Below the pieces are notes generated by a model. It did not search any database and was not told where the DNA came from. It saw nothing but the letters and a program-made list of their open reading frames with translations. 64,000 nucleotides of DNA from Siphonodentalium dalli (Eukaryota > Mollusca > Scaphopoda > Gadilida > Siphonodentaliidae), in assembly GCA_032622095.1 (NCBI GenBank), contig CP136061.1:249065582-249129581 (forward strand), written 5' to 3'. This document shows positions 33,880 to 45,657 of this stretch, piece after piece (within the stretch, counting starts at the first letter, position 1; each line of letters begins with the position of its first letter). Both the position numbers and the translations under genes were made by a program.

Positions 33880-34443
33880 CTTTATAACAAATGTCAGCTA
33901 ATTAAATTCATATTTGGTTTATCGATCTTTCACAACAATGTCTTGATTGAGTTAAACAACCAGTTTTGTTCAATTTGTTTTACCTGAGTTACAGCCCTTA
34001 GTTTATCTCTTTTGAGCAATTTTGGGAAAATTTATGTCTGATGCACGATAACTTGAACAAACTTCAACTGATTCCATTCGTATTGGGTGTATGGATCTTT
34101 TACAACAATATCCTGAACGAGTTCGAAAACCAAATTTGTCCGACATTTTTTACCTGCGTTGTGGCCCCTAGATTGTCTATTTTAGCAATTTTATGACTGT
34201 TAGCACGGAAATTTCAACTGTATCCATTCATATTGAGTGTATGGATCTTTCACAGCAATATCATGATTGAGTTCGAAAACCAGGTTTGTCCGATTATTTT
34301 TACGGCCCTAGTTTGTTTATTGTCAGCAAGTTTATGACCATTTGCGTGATAACTTGAAGAAACTTTCAACTGATTCCATTCATATAGGGTATATGGACCT
34401 TTCACAACTATAATCAATATCTCGGTTGAGTTCAAAAACCGGA
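33880..34443 (+). repeat. Degenerate ~120-bp tandem repeat array
   Basis: Four or five units share 'tatggatctttcacaacaat', 'gagttcgaaaaccag', 'tttttacctg' and 'tagtttgtttattttagcaa'. The array continues past the inserted element at 35935-35990. Non-coding. Confidence 0.7.
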
Positions 34444-34446
34444 TTT

Positions 34447-35931
34447 TAGTCTGGTCGATAAACCAAAATTTTAGGGTCAACCTAGAAATAATTTGGACTA
34501 AGTTAGTTTCTATTCCATTTTGAAGAGGAATATATCCTCTATAACATATCCAAAATCCGCTTTGAGCATTTTCTGTAATACAAGATGGCGTCCATGATGG
34601 CAGTTGGTATAGAAAAATCCTGAATTTCGGTGGTAGGTGCGCCAACAAATACCAAATTGGTAATAAAATAAAATCCACACAAACAATCCTTAGTCGTAAA
34701 CCATATCGGTAGAATGTCTCCAAAATGGCCGCTAAAATGAACAAAATCTAATGAAATTTACAATTTGCGGAAAATTGAATAGCTGGTTATACAAGAACGA
34801 ACAGGCCGTCGAATTATACGAGGAAGAATGATTTCAGAGTATAAGGGGAGCTATTAATAATAGTATGTATCGCATCGCAGCGTTTACCCATTCTCCCTAA
34901 TGTTACACATATCTGTTGCATACACAACCATAAATAGCAACATTGGATGAATGGTAAACGCAGAACTAATAACTGTAAACGCTGATGACCTGATATTTAG
35001 CGCAAGTATGTGGGTGGCAATGGTAACATAATTTCAAACAACAAGATACTGACAACTAATAGTGTGTATTGCGTGGTACATATTCATGTTGTAAAGTGCC
35101 GATTGAAGTAATTTGAACATAATTGTCTACTAAGAAACCGGTTTGGGAGCACCATGAAAATTAGTACTAAATAAAATGTACAGTCTCTTCAATCTAGTAA
35201 GATAGGGTACTATTCTGTTGAAGAGATAAGTGTTTCTTGACAGTATAATTAGCATTACGACATACGTGTATGGTTTATTGTCACGGAGAGTGTTGAAAAT
35301 TCTGGAAATATAACTAGTATTTACACAGATAGGGTGGGCACTTCAGTTTCTGCTTTACATTCAATAATTAATCATCATTCCAAAAGGAAACTACCACGCA
35401 CTGTGTGACGAAATATTACTTCGTGTGTTGCATGCCCAAAATAGTTGGATGTATTCTAATAAGAAAACCCGAACGTAAATCATTGGGTTAACGTGCGTAG
35501 CAGTGATCGATAAATCATTAAGATAGATCTGTTTTCATTATATGTGTACCTTTAAAGATATATAACAACATTCTTGTAAATTACAAATGTGTATTTTCGC
35601 TTATAGGGGGTATCCAATATGTTGCTTTCATCGTAGCATGGATTGTAGTTGCGGCCATTTTGACAGCCATTTCATCGCCGCGATTGCATTGTTTTCTGTC
35701 CTTGTCACTCTATTCGCCCCCTATACTCTTTTACACAAACTGGTATATATCGGATGGAGGATTAATGCGTTCTGGTGTCGCCGATGAGGGATATTGTAGA
35801 AAAACGTACTTCTCAAGGTCGAAAAATGAGCATTTTGGATATGTTGAAGAGGAAATATTCCTCTTCAAAATGGAATAAAAACCAACTTAGTCCAAATTTT
35901 TTCTAGGTCAAACCTTTTATCGACCAGACTA
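34447..35931. mobile_element. 1.5-kb inverted-repeat element inserted in the tandem array
   Basis: TAGTCTGGTCGATAAA at the left is mirrored by TTTATCGACCAGACTA at the right, with imperfect inverted similarity for over 110 bases (including CCATTTTGAAGAGGAATAT). TTT flanks both sides. Neighbouring array units read 'ccaggtttgtcc' where this insertion splits 'ccggattt…tttgtcc', so the unoccupied site can be inferred. No transposase found. Confidence 0.78.
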
Positions 35932-36065
35932 TTTGTCCAATTTTTTTACCTGAATTATGGCCCTTAATTCTGAGTTATGATTCTGAAGGGGGAAAAAAAA
36001 CCCGGATTAGAGCCATCTTTGATGAGCAATCCTAGTTTTGTCATCCTTGGGTGAGATTATTTATA

Positions 36066-36745
36066 CAGTTAAACTTCGTTAAGTCGAATTGCAAGGGACC
36101 GTTGGGTTACTTCGAGTTATCCGAGTGTTCGACTTAACTGTTTTGACCATTTGGTGACCACAAATTCCAACCAGTTGAATTCATATCGATCCGATATGGC
36201 CCACGATTGCTGCATCAGTGTCATGGCATCGAGAACATTCAAATTGAGTTCAGCCTTCTTGTCAATAACATTTCTTCGTTTGGAACATTGTTTTCGTTTT
36301 GGGAAGACATGACTGAATGAAATTATTCTCTGTATCATGCCGTTTAAATATGGTTTTCATTTCGCCTGTCAACACAACTAATCCTCACAGGGGAAATTGA
36401 CCCCCACACCTCGTTAATATGTTAAATAAACAATGCATTAGGATAAATAAAGACTCCAGGAAACTTCACAGCTTTTTAGGGTAATGAATAGAAGCACACT
36501 GAGTTATAATCATATGGCGATGCGTCGCCGACGGCGGTTCGACTTAACCATAGTAATTAGTGTTATAATCTGGCTGGTGGAACTAAATTTCGTTTCGACT
36601 TAAGCGGAATTTCGACTTATCCACCTTCGACTTAACCGTAATTATTCTAATGGCTTTGCTCACAAGCTCAGCCGGGACCAGGCGATGGCTTTGACTTAAG
36701 TGGGGTATTCGAGTTACCGACGTTCGACTTAACAAAGTTTAACTG
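36066..36745. mobile_element. 680-bp pogo/Tigger-like non-autonomous element
   Basis: Ends CAGTTAAACTTCGTTAAG…CTTAACAAAGTTTAACTG are inverted copies (one mismatch) flanked by TA on both sides, as for the Tc1/mariner superclass. The 'CAGTTAAACxTCGTTAAGTCGAA' end is pogo/Tigger style. Internal 'ttcgacttaa' phrases recur in subterminal positions. No transposase remains. Confidence 0.82.
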
Positions 36746-36929
36746 TACTTAATGGTATGCCTGGAATCTTGCTGATTTTGTTTGTTATTATCACAGGTTG
36801 AAAAACTTTTTCTCAGAGTTGTTAGTTGAAAAGTTGCAAAAATAAACAAATTACTGTTTTATCACGGCTGCCTGGATATCTTCATCACACATCATCCTGC
36901 CTAACTGGGAATTATATCATACTAGCTGG

Positions 36930-37545
36930 TGGACCCGACTTCATCCGGGCTGTTTCCCCTGTGCTTTCTGGCGAAATGCGCGATTTGACCTTGAATTGAT
37001 CATTTTGAAGGTCAAGGTCGGGTCGGGGTCACGATTCGACCCATCCAAAACACTCCTCGGACAAAAGTAACCGTAGGTACCAAATTTCGTGAAAATACCG
37101 TAAAAATTCGCGATTTGATCTTGAATTGAGCATTTTGAAGGTCAGGTCGGGGTCACGATTTGACCCGTCCAAAACCCTCCTCGAACAAAAGTATCCCATG
37201 GTCTCAAATTCATCAAGATTTGTCCGTTTTACCCAATTTGACCTTGAATTGAACTTTGAAGGTCAAGATCAGGTCGGGGTCACGATTTGACCCATTCAAA
37301 AGACTCCCCGGACAAAGTTACCTATAGGTATCAAATTTCGTCTAAATCCGTCCCGATTTGACCTTGAATTGACATTTTTGAAGGTCAAGGTCAGGTCAGG
37401 GTCACGATTTGACCCATCCAAAATATTTCCCGGACAAAAGTAACCCTAGGTATCAAATTTCGTCAAAATCCGTCAGGCAGTTTTCCCGGCCATAGCTAAC
37501 AAACAAACAGACAGAAGTCCCAAAATATATATTAGATCTTGTATC
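36930..37545 (+). repeat. ~120-130 bp tandem repeat, four units, with SINE/Penelope-like flanks
   Basis: Units beginning 'cgatttgaccttgaattga' lie at about 36981, 37111, 37234 and 37354, each with 'ggtcggggtcacgatttgac' and 'caaatttcgt'. The array is preceded by 'ctagctggtggacccgactt' and ends 'aacaaacagacagaagtcc'. That opening and ending are typical of a widespread invertebrate interspersed-repeat type, whose class I cannot assign. Confidence 0.7.
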
Positions 37546-37890
37546 TTTTCACACATAAACATGAACTCAGTGATTTTTTCTTCTCAATGTAATAGATACA
37601 GAAACATTTTTTGGGTTGGTGCAGAAATATACCACTTATATATATAGGCATTTCTTTGACACAAGGAATCTAATGCTCAATGCTGTGGACTAGAGTTGTC
37701 GAAGAGCACAACAATTGGTAACAAATTTATTGACACTGACATCAACCACATGTATATTAAGAATTTAAGAGGATATCTCGTGATTTGAGTGCACAAAAAC
37801 AATTATCTCATTGAGGAAAGTAGACAAATGTTTATTTTCCTGAGTGAAAATGTTTGGTATCAAAAACAGTAAAGTTTAATCAATTGTTTT
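37546..37890. other. Non-coding
   Basis: No supported feature. Confidence 0.35.
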
Positions 37891-37891
37891 T

Positions 37892-40800
37892 ATGTTTACC
37901 CATACCATAGTATGGTAAACATAATGTCGACGTCCGGATTGACCACTCGTCGTCCGTCCGTCTGTCTGTCTGTCCGTAGACACTTTACGCATGGTGCGAT
38001 ATAAACTCAAAAAATTTCTATCCGATCAGAACCAAATTTTGTATATGAGTTTCTCAGACCAAAATACAGATCGAGTTCGAATATGGGTTTGATCCGAGTT
38101 TTTTTTTACAGAGTTATGGCCCTTTTTTTACTTCGAATTTACGCATGCTGTCATAACTCAAACAATTTTTATCTGATCGGAACCAAATTTGGTATGCGAG
38201 TTTCAGAGCCCAAAATACAGATCGAGTTCTAATATGGGTTTGATCCTATCTATTTTAAAGGAGTTATGTCCCTTTTTCGAAAATAAAATAAAAAAAACAA
38301 AAATCCAATGCTATAACCGAAGTATATTTTGTCCGATTGTGTTCGTATTTTATATGTATGTTTATGATGACACGCCCCTCATCTGTATAGTTTTTGGTAT
38401 TGATTGGTTGATCAGTTTAGAAAATAATTAACCCTTTACACACATGCTATCCAATGCAATAAGTTGAACATATTTCTTCTGATCTGCCTCATATTTTTTA
38501 CCTAGGTTTTTCTTAGCACGTTCTTCATCTGTATGGTTTTTAGTATTGTTTAATTAGGCCAAAAAAAAAAGTGTTTTGTTTCTCGGGCATAGCCTCGTCT
38601 GGAAAAATGGCCCTCGTTGAACCATTTTATTACGAATTTCAATTTGACCGAAGCTGTCAAATGAAAAAAACGAAAATAGGAAACTAGAAAACATAAATTA
38701 TTTGTTTCAAACATCGAATATTATAGTCTGTATAGACATACAATGGTGTATGTGTTAGTATTCAAAAAACAGACACTAGGCAAGATAACTACCAGGTATA
38801 TTGTCACCACAAGCTGCCCAAACCCCAAGTATTGGCGATGTGTTTGCTGGTTTAATATAATAATATTTGAAGTTTTTATGGCTAGCATGTATAGTTACTA
38901 TAGTATAGATGGATAAATATTAAAGTATATAGATAGATATAAATAGATACATGTATATACTATAAAAGGTACATACATATTTCAAATATATCAACAATAG
39001 TAATTTGAAATATACATTGCATATATATATCATTCTGGTAAATCCTATAATAGGCTATATGATGTAGGATAGTACAATGTCATATTTATGTCATTCTTTA
39101 TTTAGATTTGATGAATGGGTACGCTGTACGCTGTGATAATTGGTAATTCTGTATAGTGGAATACATTAGTTTATACAAAACAATGTTCTCCTTACATTTT
39201 CTTAACCTGGGAAGGTATAATAACCCATGCTATCTATGGGCATTATCCCCATAACAAAAATAAAAAATAAAAATAAAACCCTCGCTCCCTCATCGATTCT
39301 CAAAAAAAATTGCCCGAGAATCAAAATAAATTTTTTGTTTGGCCTTAACCCTTTTCACTCTTATGTTTACTTAGAATTCACCCAAGCTGCTATGACTCAA
39401 AACATTTTTCATCTGATCAACACCAAATTTGGTATATGAATTTATCACCCCTAAATACAGATCGAGTTCGAATATGGGTTTGATCCGATATATTTTAACA
39501 GAGTTATGACCCTTTATAATTCAAGTAATTACTGCTGGGAATTTGAAGAGAACATATCTAACAGACAATGTGTGTTATTGAAATGAGTTAAATCTCACTG
39601 TGGACATAAGATATGACATGCTATAAAGCCTGATAGTGGTACTGCTGGCTGGTTTATTTTAGCTGTACACTAGATTGAGTTAGATGGCCTTGGTGGCTTG
39701 CAGGTGGCTGTCAAGAATATAATTAATGGATGGGTCTCTATTCTGTTCTGTGCAATATTAAGTTAACCCATTTGTTGAAACTGGTTCATTATTAGTTAAT
39801 TTACACCTATTCCAAAATTACAAATTGGAATAGTCCAATGTTTATTTGTTGGGATGTTTATAGACATTGTTGTTTACACTCACACTGTAACTTAGAAATT
39901 ATTAACCCACCCATTCCATAGTTCCATCATATGATAGCATTGAACATTATTAACCCTCTCCGCACATCATATGGTCTTCTGATGTTTTTCATCTGATCAT
40001 TCTCTTATTCTATGTCCAGGTTGATGGTGATCCACTTTTCCCTTGCATATTTAATGATATTCTGCTGTTTACAGACATTGTATCTTTCAAATGATCAGCT
40101 TAGAATAAAATTAACCATAGATATACTGTATGCAATCCAATGTTATGACTCTAATATTTTCAATCTGACCATTCTCATTTCTCACCTTTATTTATCTGAT
40201 AATTCTGCTTTAAAATATTTTATATCCAACCATTACCAATCACATTTAATATCCAGGTCTATACACCCCTCACTTGTATAGATGTTCAAGTATTGATTGG
40301 TTTCTAATTCAATGATCTCATAACTTTTTGATATGTAGCTAACACAACAATATTATGACTCCGGTTCTAATGTAAGAAGTAGATAAATAGATTTATTATG
40401 ATGTTATGTGTTTAATTTTGTAACTATTATATCGTTAACAGCTATGGTGCATCTGTCGGTCTGTGGTTGGGTTATTTAGCTTTATCACTCTATAACACAT
40501 GCATGTATCTGTGTTGGAGTTACCCACTTTTTGCTTGCATGGATTTTGCGATTAAAATTAACACATTCCATAGACACATGATATCCGATAGGCAGATATT
40601 AAATTATCTCTTTCACCTTGAACCAGGTTCAGTAAGGATTTCTATAAGCCACCAATTGAATATTCATCATCAGATGAAATATCTTATTTTTAAATTCACT
40701 CAATTGCATTTGGGCTGCAGAATAATAATGGTGCTGGTATTCTTGAGACTACTTATTGGTCAAATATTTCTCACCGATAACTTTTATAATCTCATCCAGG

Positions 40801-41130
40801 TTAATCATGACACATAAATTTCTTCACCTGTATTTTGGTATTGATTGAATGGTTTTGAAAATATTTACCCCATATTTAATAATATTCTGCTGTTTACAGA
40901 CATTCTATCTTGAAATTTAATGCCATATCCATGGTCATATTGTGTTTATGTGAGCAAGTTGCCCAATAAGTCTGATTCCACTTGGGAACTATTAATTAAT
41001 AGTAAGCTGTGAATTGTTGAAAGTCTTATACTCATGAATAATTGGTATACAGATTTATGAAAATAGCTAATCACCATCGCCAAGGTATGGGTTAAACATC
41101 TGCCGATCGTGATCGGCCTCTCGTTGTTTT
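37892..41130 (+). mobile_element. Repeat family A, long copy (hairpin start, CCGT microsatellite, ~155-bp units)
   Basis: Begins with a palindrome (37892-37922, ATGTTTACCCATACC and its complement), then CCGTCCGTCTGTCTGTC, then units with 'gagttatggccc', 'catgctg(c/t)cataactca', 'accaaatttggtat' and 'tcgaatatgggtttgatccg' (units to about 38450, one more at 39360-39520). The right end 'atgggttaaacatctg' is the approximate complement of the left end and is followed by 'cgatcgtgatcggcctctcg', as in the copy at 54816-55905. Interior ORFs at 38189, 40012 and 40467 have no recognised domain. Confidence 0.6.
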
Positions 41131-41949
41131 TATTTATTTGTTCAACAGTAATTATTTAAATAGAGATTAATGTGAAGGCACATACATGAAGGTAATATGA
41201 TGGATCTTTGAAATTGTGTTGTACATCTATTTGATTTCCTAACTCTCTACACAAGCACTATACTCTATAGGATATCTCATTTTTATACTCGTAATGGTCC
41301 GCTTCATAAGTTATTTGCAACAGTTAATTTACTGGACTGGATTGAATTTCTGAATCAAAGAGTGTCCACAATATAATCATGCTTCTTTAATGACCCAAGA
41401 CTTTGTGGTGATCTATAATTCACTCATGTAATCTTATATCATTTCTCATACTCGTTAATTTCCATGAATGGCAATTTGGTTTAACACAAGTTGTTTTTAA
41501 ATATTCAATCCGAAATTTGATATTTGCAGAACCTTACTTAAATTTAAGCAAAGTATGGACAAAATCAGTTTAAAAAGATTGCAGTAGTACACTTTCAAGT
41601 TGATAATCCAATGTCATATAGACAAACAGTCTACCACCATATTGTGGTACATACTAATTTATTCTGGGTGATTATAAATTACCTGTATATTTTATTTTTA
41701 GATATCGTAGCTATATCCCAATGTGAACAGAAATTGGACCATAACTTATCAAATGAGCTATTGGACGAGAACAAAAGGATATGAATCTTAACAAAGGTAA
41801 TGATTTAAAGCTGCATTTACTATTATACTCTAGTGACATTGGCAAAAAAATCAGTTATCACAAAAAGCTAAAAAGGGATTGCAATTATACAAAAAATGTA
41901 TTGTCAATTAGGTTGTTAAGGATAGTATATGATAAAGTGATGTGGATTT
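41131..41949. other. Non-coding, AT-rich
   Basis: No supported gene or repeat. Confidence 0.35.
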
Positions 41950-42330
41950 GAGCTCACTTAATGTGAAGTCTCTGGTGGAGCTATAGTCATCCGTCCGTCC
42001 ATCTGTCCATCCGTCCTTCAACAATTCTTTGAACATCTTCTCCAGATCCATAGGACCGAATGGGTTCATATTTGGTGTGGATGTTCCCTAGGTGATTCAC
42101 TTTCAGATTTGTTCAAATAAGCTCACTGGGTCAAACAGCTGCGAAGCCAGGGCCAAAACTCTTTCCCTCCATAGTAATTCTAAAAACGATTTCTTCTCAA
42201 GAACCATCTGACATATTTAGTATATATTTGGTCCTTGTGTGACTTGGGCAGATCCAACAGAAACAATGCCTGGTCTATTGGTGGCAGGAGTAAAGTTGAA
42301 CCCACTATTTACTCTAAATGAAATACTTGT
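41950..42330 (+). repeat. Repeat family C, copy 1 (AGCTCAC… start)
   Basis: Contains 'tggtggagctatagtcatcc', a GTCCGTCCATCTGTCCATCC microsatellite and 'gaatgggttcatatttggtg', all shared with 51256-51620. Confidence 0.65.
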
Positions 42331-43280
42331 TTGACAGAGGTTACATGTGTAGTATTAACCCACATACTCACTGACATACTAGAATATTTTTCAAAGTCTT
42401 TATTTATATGTCCATGTGTACTCATAATAGTGGGGCACACATGTACTTACTCAAATAGAACATGGAGGTGGGTGTTGAAATGCATGTCAGAGTTAGTAGT
42501 CAGGCATCCAAATAAATCATCTCACATGTCCTATTCTCGCAGGGATATGCCAAGAGGATGGGAGGGGGATGGCGGGTTGGTTGCATATTTTTTCAATGAC
42601 ATTTAATTTTTTTTCCAAAACAATTATAAATACCAAAATGAATATATAATTATAGACCAATATAAATCAAGAGAAGGGGCTCCCAGTTGTAATATTTTAC
42701 CCACTATTTATTATTTTATAACACGATATCATGGGGTGGGTTCTGCTTCTGATAAAGACAAAATTGGACAGTTTCATTAAGCTTACCTGACCTGGTATCT
42801 AAAACCTTTTGTGCCCTTTTTATGTTTTATCCTTCTATTTTAACATTTAAATTTGAGTATGAACTACTTGTAGAATTTAGTTCCTGATAACATTCACTTA
42901 ATTCAAATAAATCTTCTGATGAATGTCAGTGTTATACATTTTATATGTCTTCCAACACATGTACACATGTGGTGCACATATTAAATGTCAACACATGAAT
43001 CTCATATCAGGTTTGCTCAAATTGGGTTGGTTATTCCTTGCAGATTTAATACTCTGCCTTCAAATTAATTGAATCAAGAATATGTATGTATGTCACTGTG
43101 AACACTTTAATTTCTAAGCTGAGTGTATGTGATTTTAACTATTTATTTTGAAGTAAATTTGACAAGTACTGACTGTTGTAGTCTTCATAGTGCCAGTCTT
43201 CTCAGTTTTCATATTGAATTGTAAATAGGGCAATGTTGTCAGGCACTTATTTGATAAGTGTTCTGAATAAATATTTATGC
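42331..43280. other. Non-coding
   Basis: AT-rich with no supported gene. The 91-codon ORF at 42331-42606 has no recognised domain. Confidence 0.35.
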
Positions 43281-43335
43281 ATGCCATTCAGGGATGTGGC
43301 TAGAGGGGGGTGTGGGGTGTCTCACCCCCCCCCCA

Positions 43336-44460
43336 CAGGCCTGGAAATCTCAAGGCGGGCTGGCGGGCCTACAGCCGGCCTAGAATTTTCCAAGGCGGGC
43401 TTTTTATAGCCCGCCTCGTCTACGATAGGACATTTATTATTTAGTTATTTTATTGTGTTTAATGAGTAAAATACTGCATCGAAATCGTAATTATATTGTA
43501 CAGTGTGGGGACTGTGCGCATGCGTGACTTGACGGTAATGTCAAATGGGAATTATAGCGGAATCAGTAAATTCCGGAACGAACTGTTTCGTAAATCTGAT
43601 CTTTTGATCGATTCTCACACATTTTATGACCAAAATAAATAATTTCTCTTCATAAGATTGAGCTTACAATATATTTCACTGGATAAAATGACACATGTTT
43701 GTGGATAGTGAGACCCAAATGTCACTGTCCCAATTAAGTTCAACCTTTCGTTCCGTTTCCGGTTCCTATCAGTGAAAATTGTATTTAGCTTGCAGCCGTC
43801 TTTTATCGCTTCGATTGACAATATTTTAATATAATTAGCTAAATGTATCCACGTATTCTAGTTTACACTGTTATTCAATTATTAAAGTTTTATATTTTCT
43901 ATGTCCCCAATTGCAAACACCCAGTAAATCTATAGATAGCGACTTGACCGCTGCAAGCAGCAGTCTGCGATCGACAATGGAATATGGATTACTTTGAGAG
44001 AAAAAGCAGTCAATATTCAAGTGCAAGTATACTGGATTTAATATTGTTCTTGATTGTGTATTTTACGTAAAATTACACTTTCATGGAGAATGCTTTTAAT
44101 GTGGACAAACTCACCCAATTCCGTTGCATGGGTTGGACACCGACTGACAAATTGTTGAGTACAAATACTCTTATATTTTGTTTCTTGTACATATAGATTA
44201 TCACAACATATAAAACCATTTTATTACCATAATTACTGTGGGGGATTTTGACATTCACAACTCTGTGGACACTTTGTTTCCACATGAAGAAAATTAATTT
44301 AAATGGAGTTATACAACATCAAAAATAGACAAACTAACGGCAGTAGTAACTCAGATAAAATAAATCATAACTTTAAAAGTTGAGGAGGGCTATAGCCCTC
44401 CTAGGCATATCTAGGAGGGCTATTAATAGCCCTCCTGGATTTTCTAGATCGCCAGCCCTG
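43336..44460. mobile_element. Nested hAT-like element (CAGG…CCTG ends)
   Basis: Left end CAGGCCTGGAAATCTC and right end ATCGCCAGCCCTG are imperfect inverted copies. Both subterminal regions contain self-complementary 'gcgggcttttta…agcccgcc' or 'gagggctatagccctcc' hairpins. C-rich flanks make the 8-bp duplication ambiguous. Confidence 0.6.
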
Positions 44461-44941
44461 CCCCCAGCAGAGAGCTATATTTTCAATAGTTGGAAATTTC
44501 ATACCTGCCACAACGAAATTTCACACCAACAATAGGTTGAAAATGTTCTTGTAGTTTGATTATAGAACAATTTATTGGGGGGAATTTATTGTTTTTCGAC
44601 CAATATTTGCATATGTTCCTATTTTTGGTCAAAATTTTTGACAGAAATGGTCATCAGTTGGAAATTTTCCAACCTTAGGGGGGTGACAGATCGGAAATTT
44701 CCAACACTTGGAAAGCTTGTGTCCTGGTCTCTCCCCCGTGGCCAGTCAAAAACTTCTAGTTAATTTAAGAAAACAATATTGTCATACAATTGGTCAACAT
44801 TGTCATTGGAATTTTAATCAGTTTGAAAATTTCCAACCTAAGTGGGGGTGTAGGGTTTGAAATTTCCAACAGTAGGAAGGCTTGAGGCTAGTCTAGATGT
44901 TAGGATTTTGCGATTTTCTTGTTCAGATTTCAAATTTTTCG

Positions 44942-44974
44942 CACACCGGGCCGAACCATGGTCGGCCCGGTGTG
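44942..44974. repeat. 33-bp GC-rich palindrome, copy 1
   Basis: CACACCGGGCCGA and TCGGCCCGGTGTG flank ACCATGG; this is a near-perfect hairpin in otherwise AT-rich DNA. A second copy is at 45201-45236. Confidence 0.85.
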
Positions 44975-45200
44975 TCATTGCCCCATCCACATGGCCAATA
45001 CAAAACTGCTAATTAGTTTAGCAAAACAATATTTTACTACATTTGGTCAAACTTGTAGACATAAATGGTCATCAGTTGAAGAATTTTCCAACCTGAGGGG
45101 GAGTATGAGGTTTGAAATTTCCAACACTAGGAAGGCTTCAGTTGAGGCCAGTCTAGATGCTAGGATTTGCGATTTTCTTGTATAGTTTTCAAAATTTTCT

Positions 45201-45236
45201 CACACCGGGCCGAACAACCATGGTCGGCCCGGTGTT
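45201..45236. repeat. GC-rich palindrome, copy 2
   Basis: Same arms as copy 1, with a three-base longer centre. It sits at the equivalent position of the next degenerate repeat unit. Confidence 0.8.
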
Positions 45237-45404
45237 TCCTGGTCTGTTGTCGGTAGCTGTGTGCATTTGTCTGGAATTAGATCACTAGTTGTTTTTTTGG
45301 GGGCAATTTTCAGGTTAAAATATCTTAATGTTCTCATACTGGGAAAATAGAAGCATGGCTTATGAATATATAGGAATTTAGGCCTGAGCGTGATGTACAA
45401 GGGG

Positions 45405-45600
45405 GGGTGGTGCAAATGGAATTATGCAAAAAGTTGTGTTGGTGTGATTCCGACTTAAGGGGGGGGGTGCAAATGGAATTATGCAAAAAGTTGTGTTGGT
45501 GTGATTCCGACTCAATGGGGGGGGGGGGTGCAAATGGAATTATGCAAAAAGGTGTGTTGGTGTGAGTCCGACTCAAGGGGGGGGGGGGTGCAGTTGGAAA
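45405..45600 (+). repeat. 57-61 bp tandem repeat with poly-G tracts
   Basis: 'tgcaaatggaattatgcaaa' begins at 45411, 45468 and 45529, with a partial unit at 45589. Each unit ends in a G run of 7 to 12 bases whose length varies. Confidence 0.85.
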
Positions 45601-45657
45601 TTCCCAAGGTGGACGCCCCCCCAGCGGAGACCCTCTAGCCACATCCCTGATGCCATT

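Larger units (their letters stand above)
43289..45649. mobile_element. 2.4-kb hAT-like non-autonomous element with perfect 8-bp TSD
   Basis: Ends CAGGGATGTGGCTAGAGGG…CCCTCTAGCCACATCCCTG are exact inverted copies. The flanks ATGCCATT (43281-43288) and ATGCCATT (45650-45657) are an exact 8-bp duplication, diagnostic of hAT. It contains a second hAT-like element (43336-44460), three degenerate repeats of 'ggaaattttccaacc' type, two palindromes and a G-rich tandem array. No transposase. An older relative lies at 56220-56714. Confidence 0.9.

Noticed and set aside
34250-34744. 164-codon minus-strand ORF
   Set aside because: It crosses the boundary between a tandem array and an inserted element, so it cannot be an ancestral gene.
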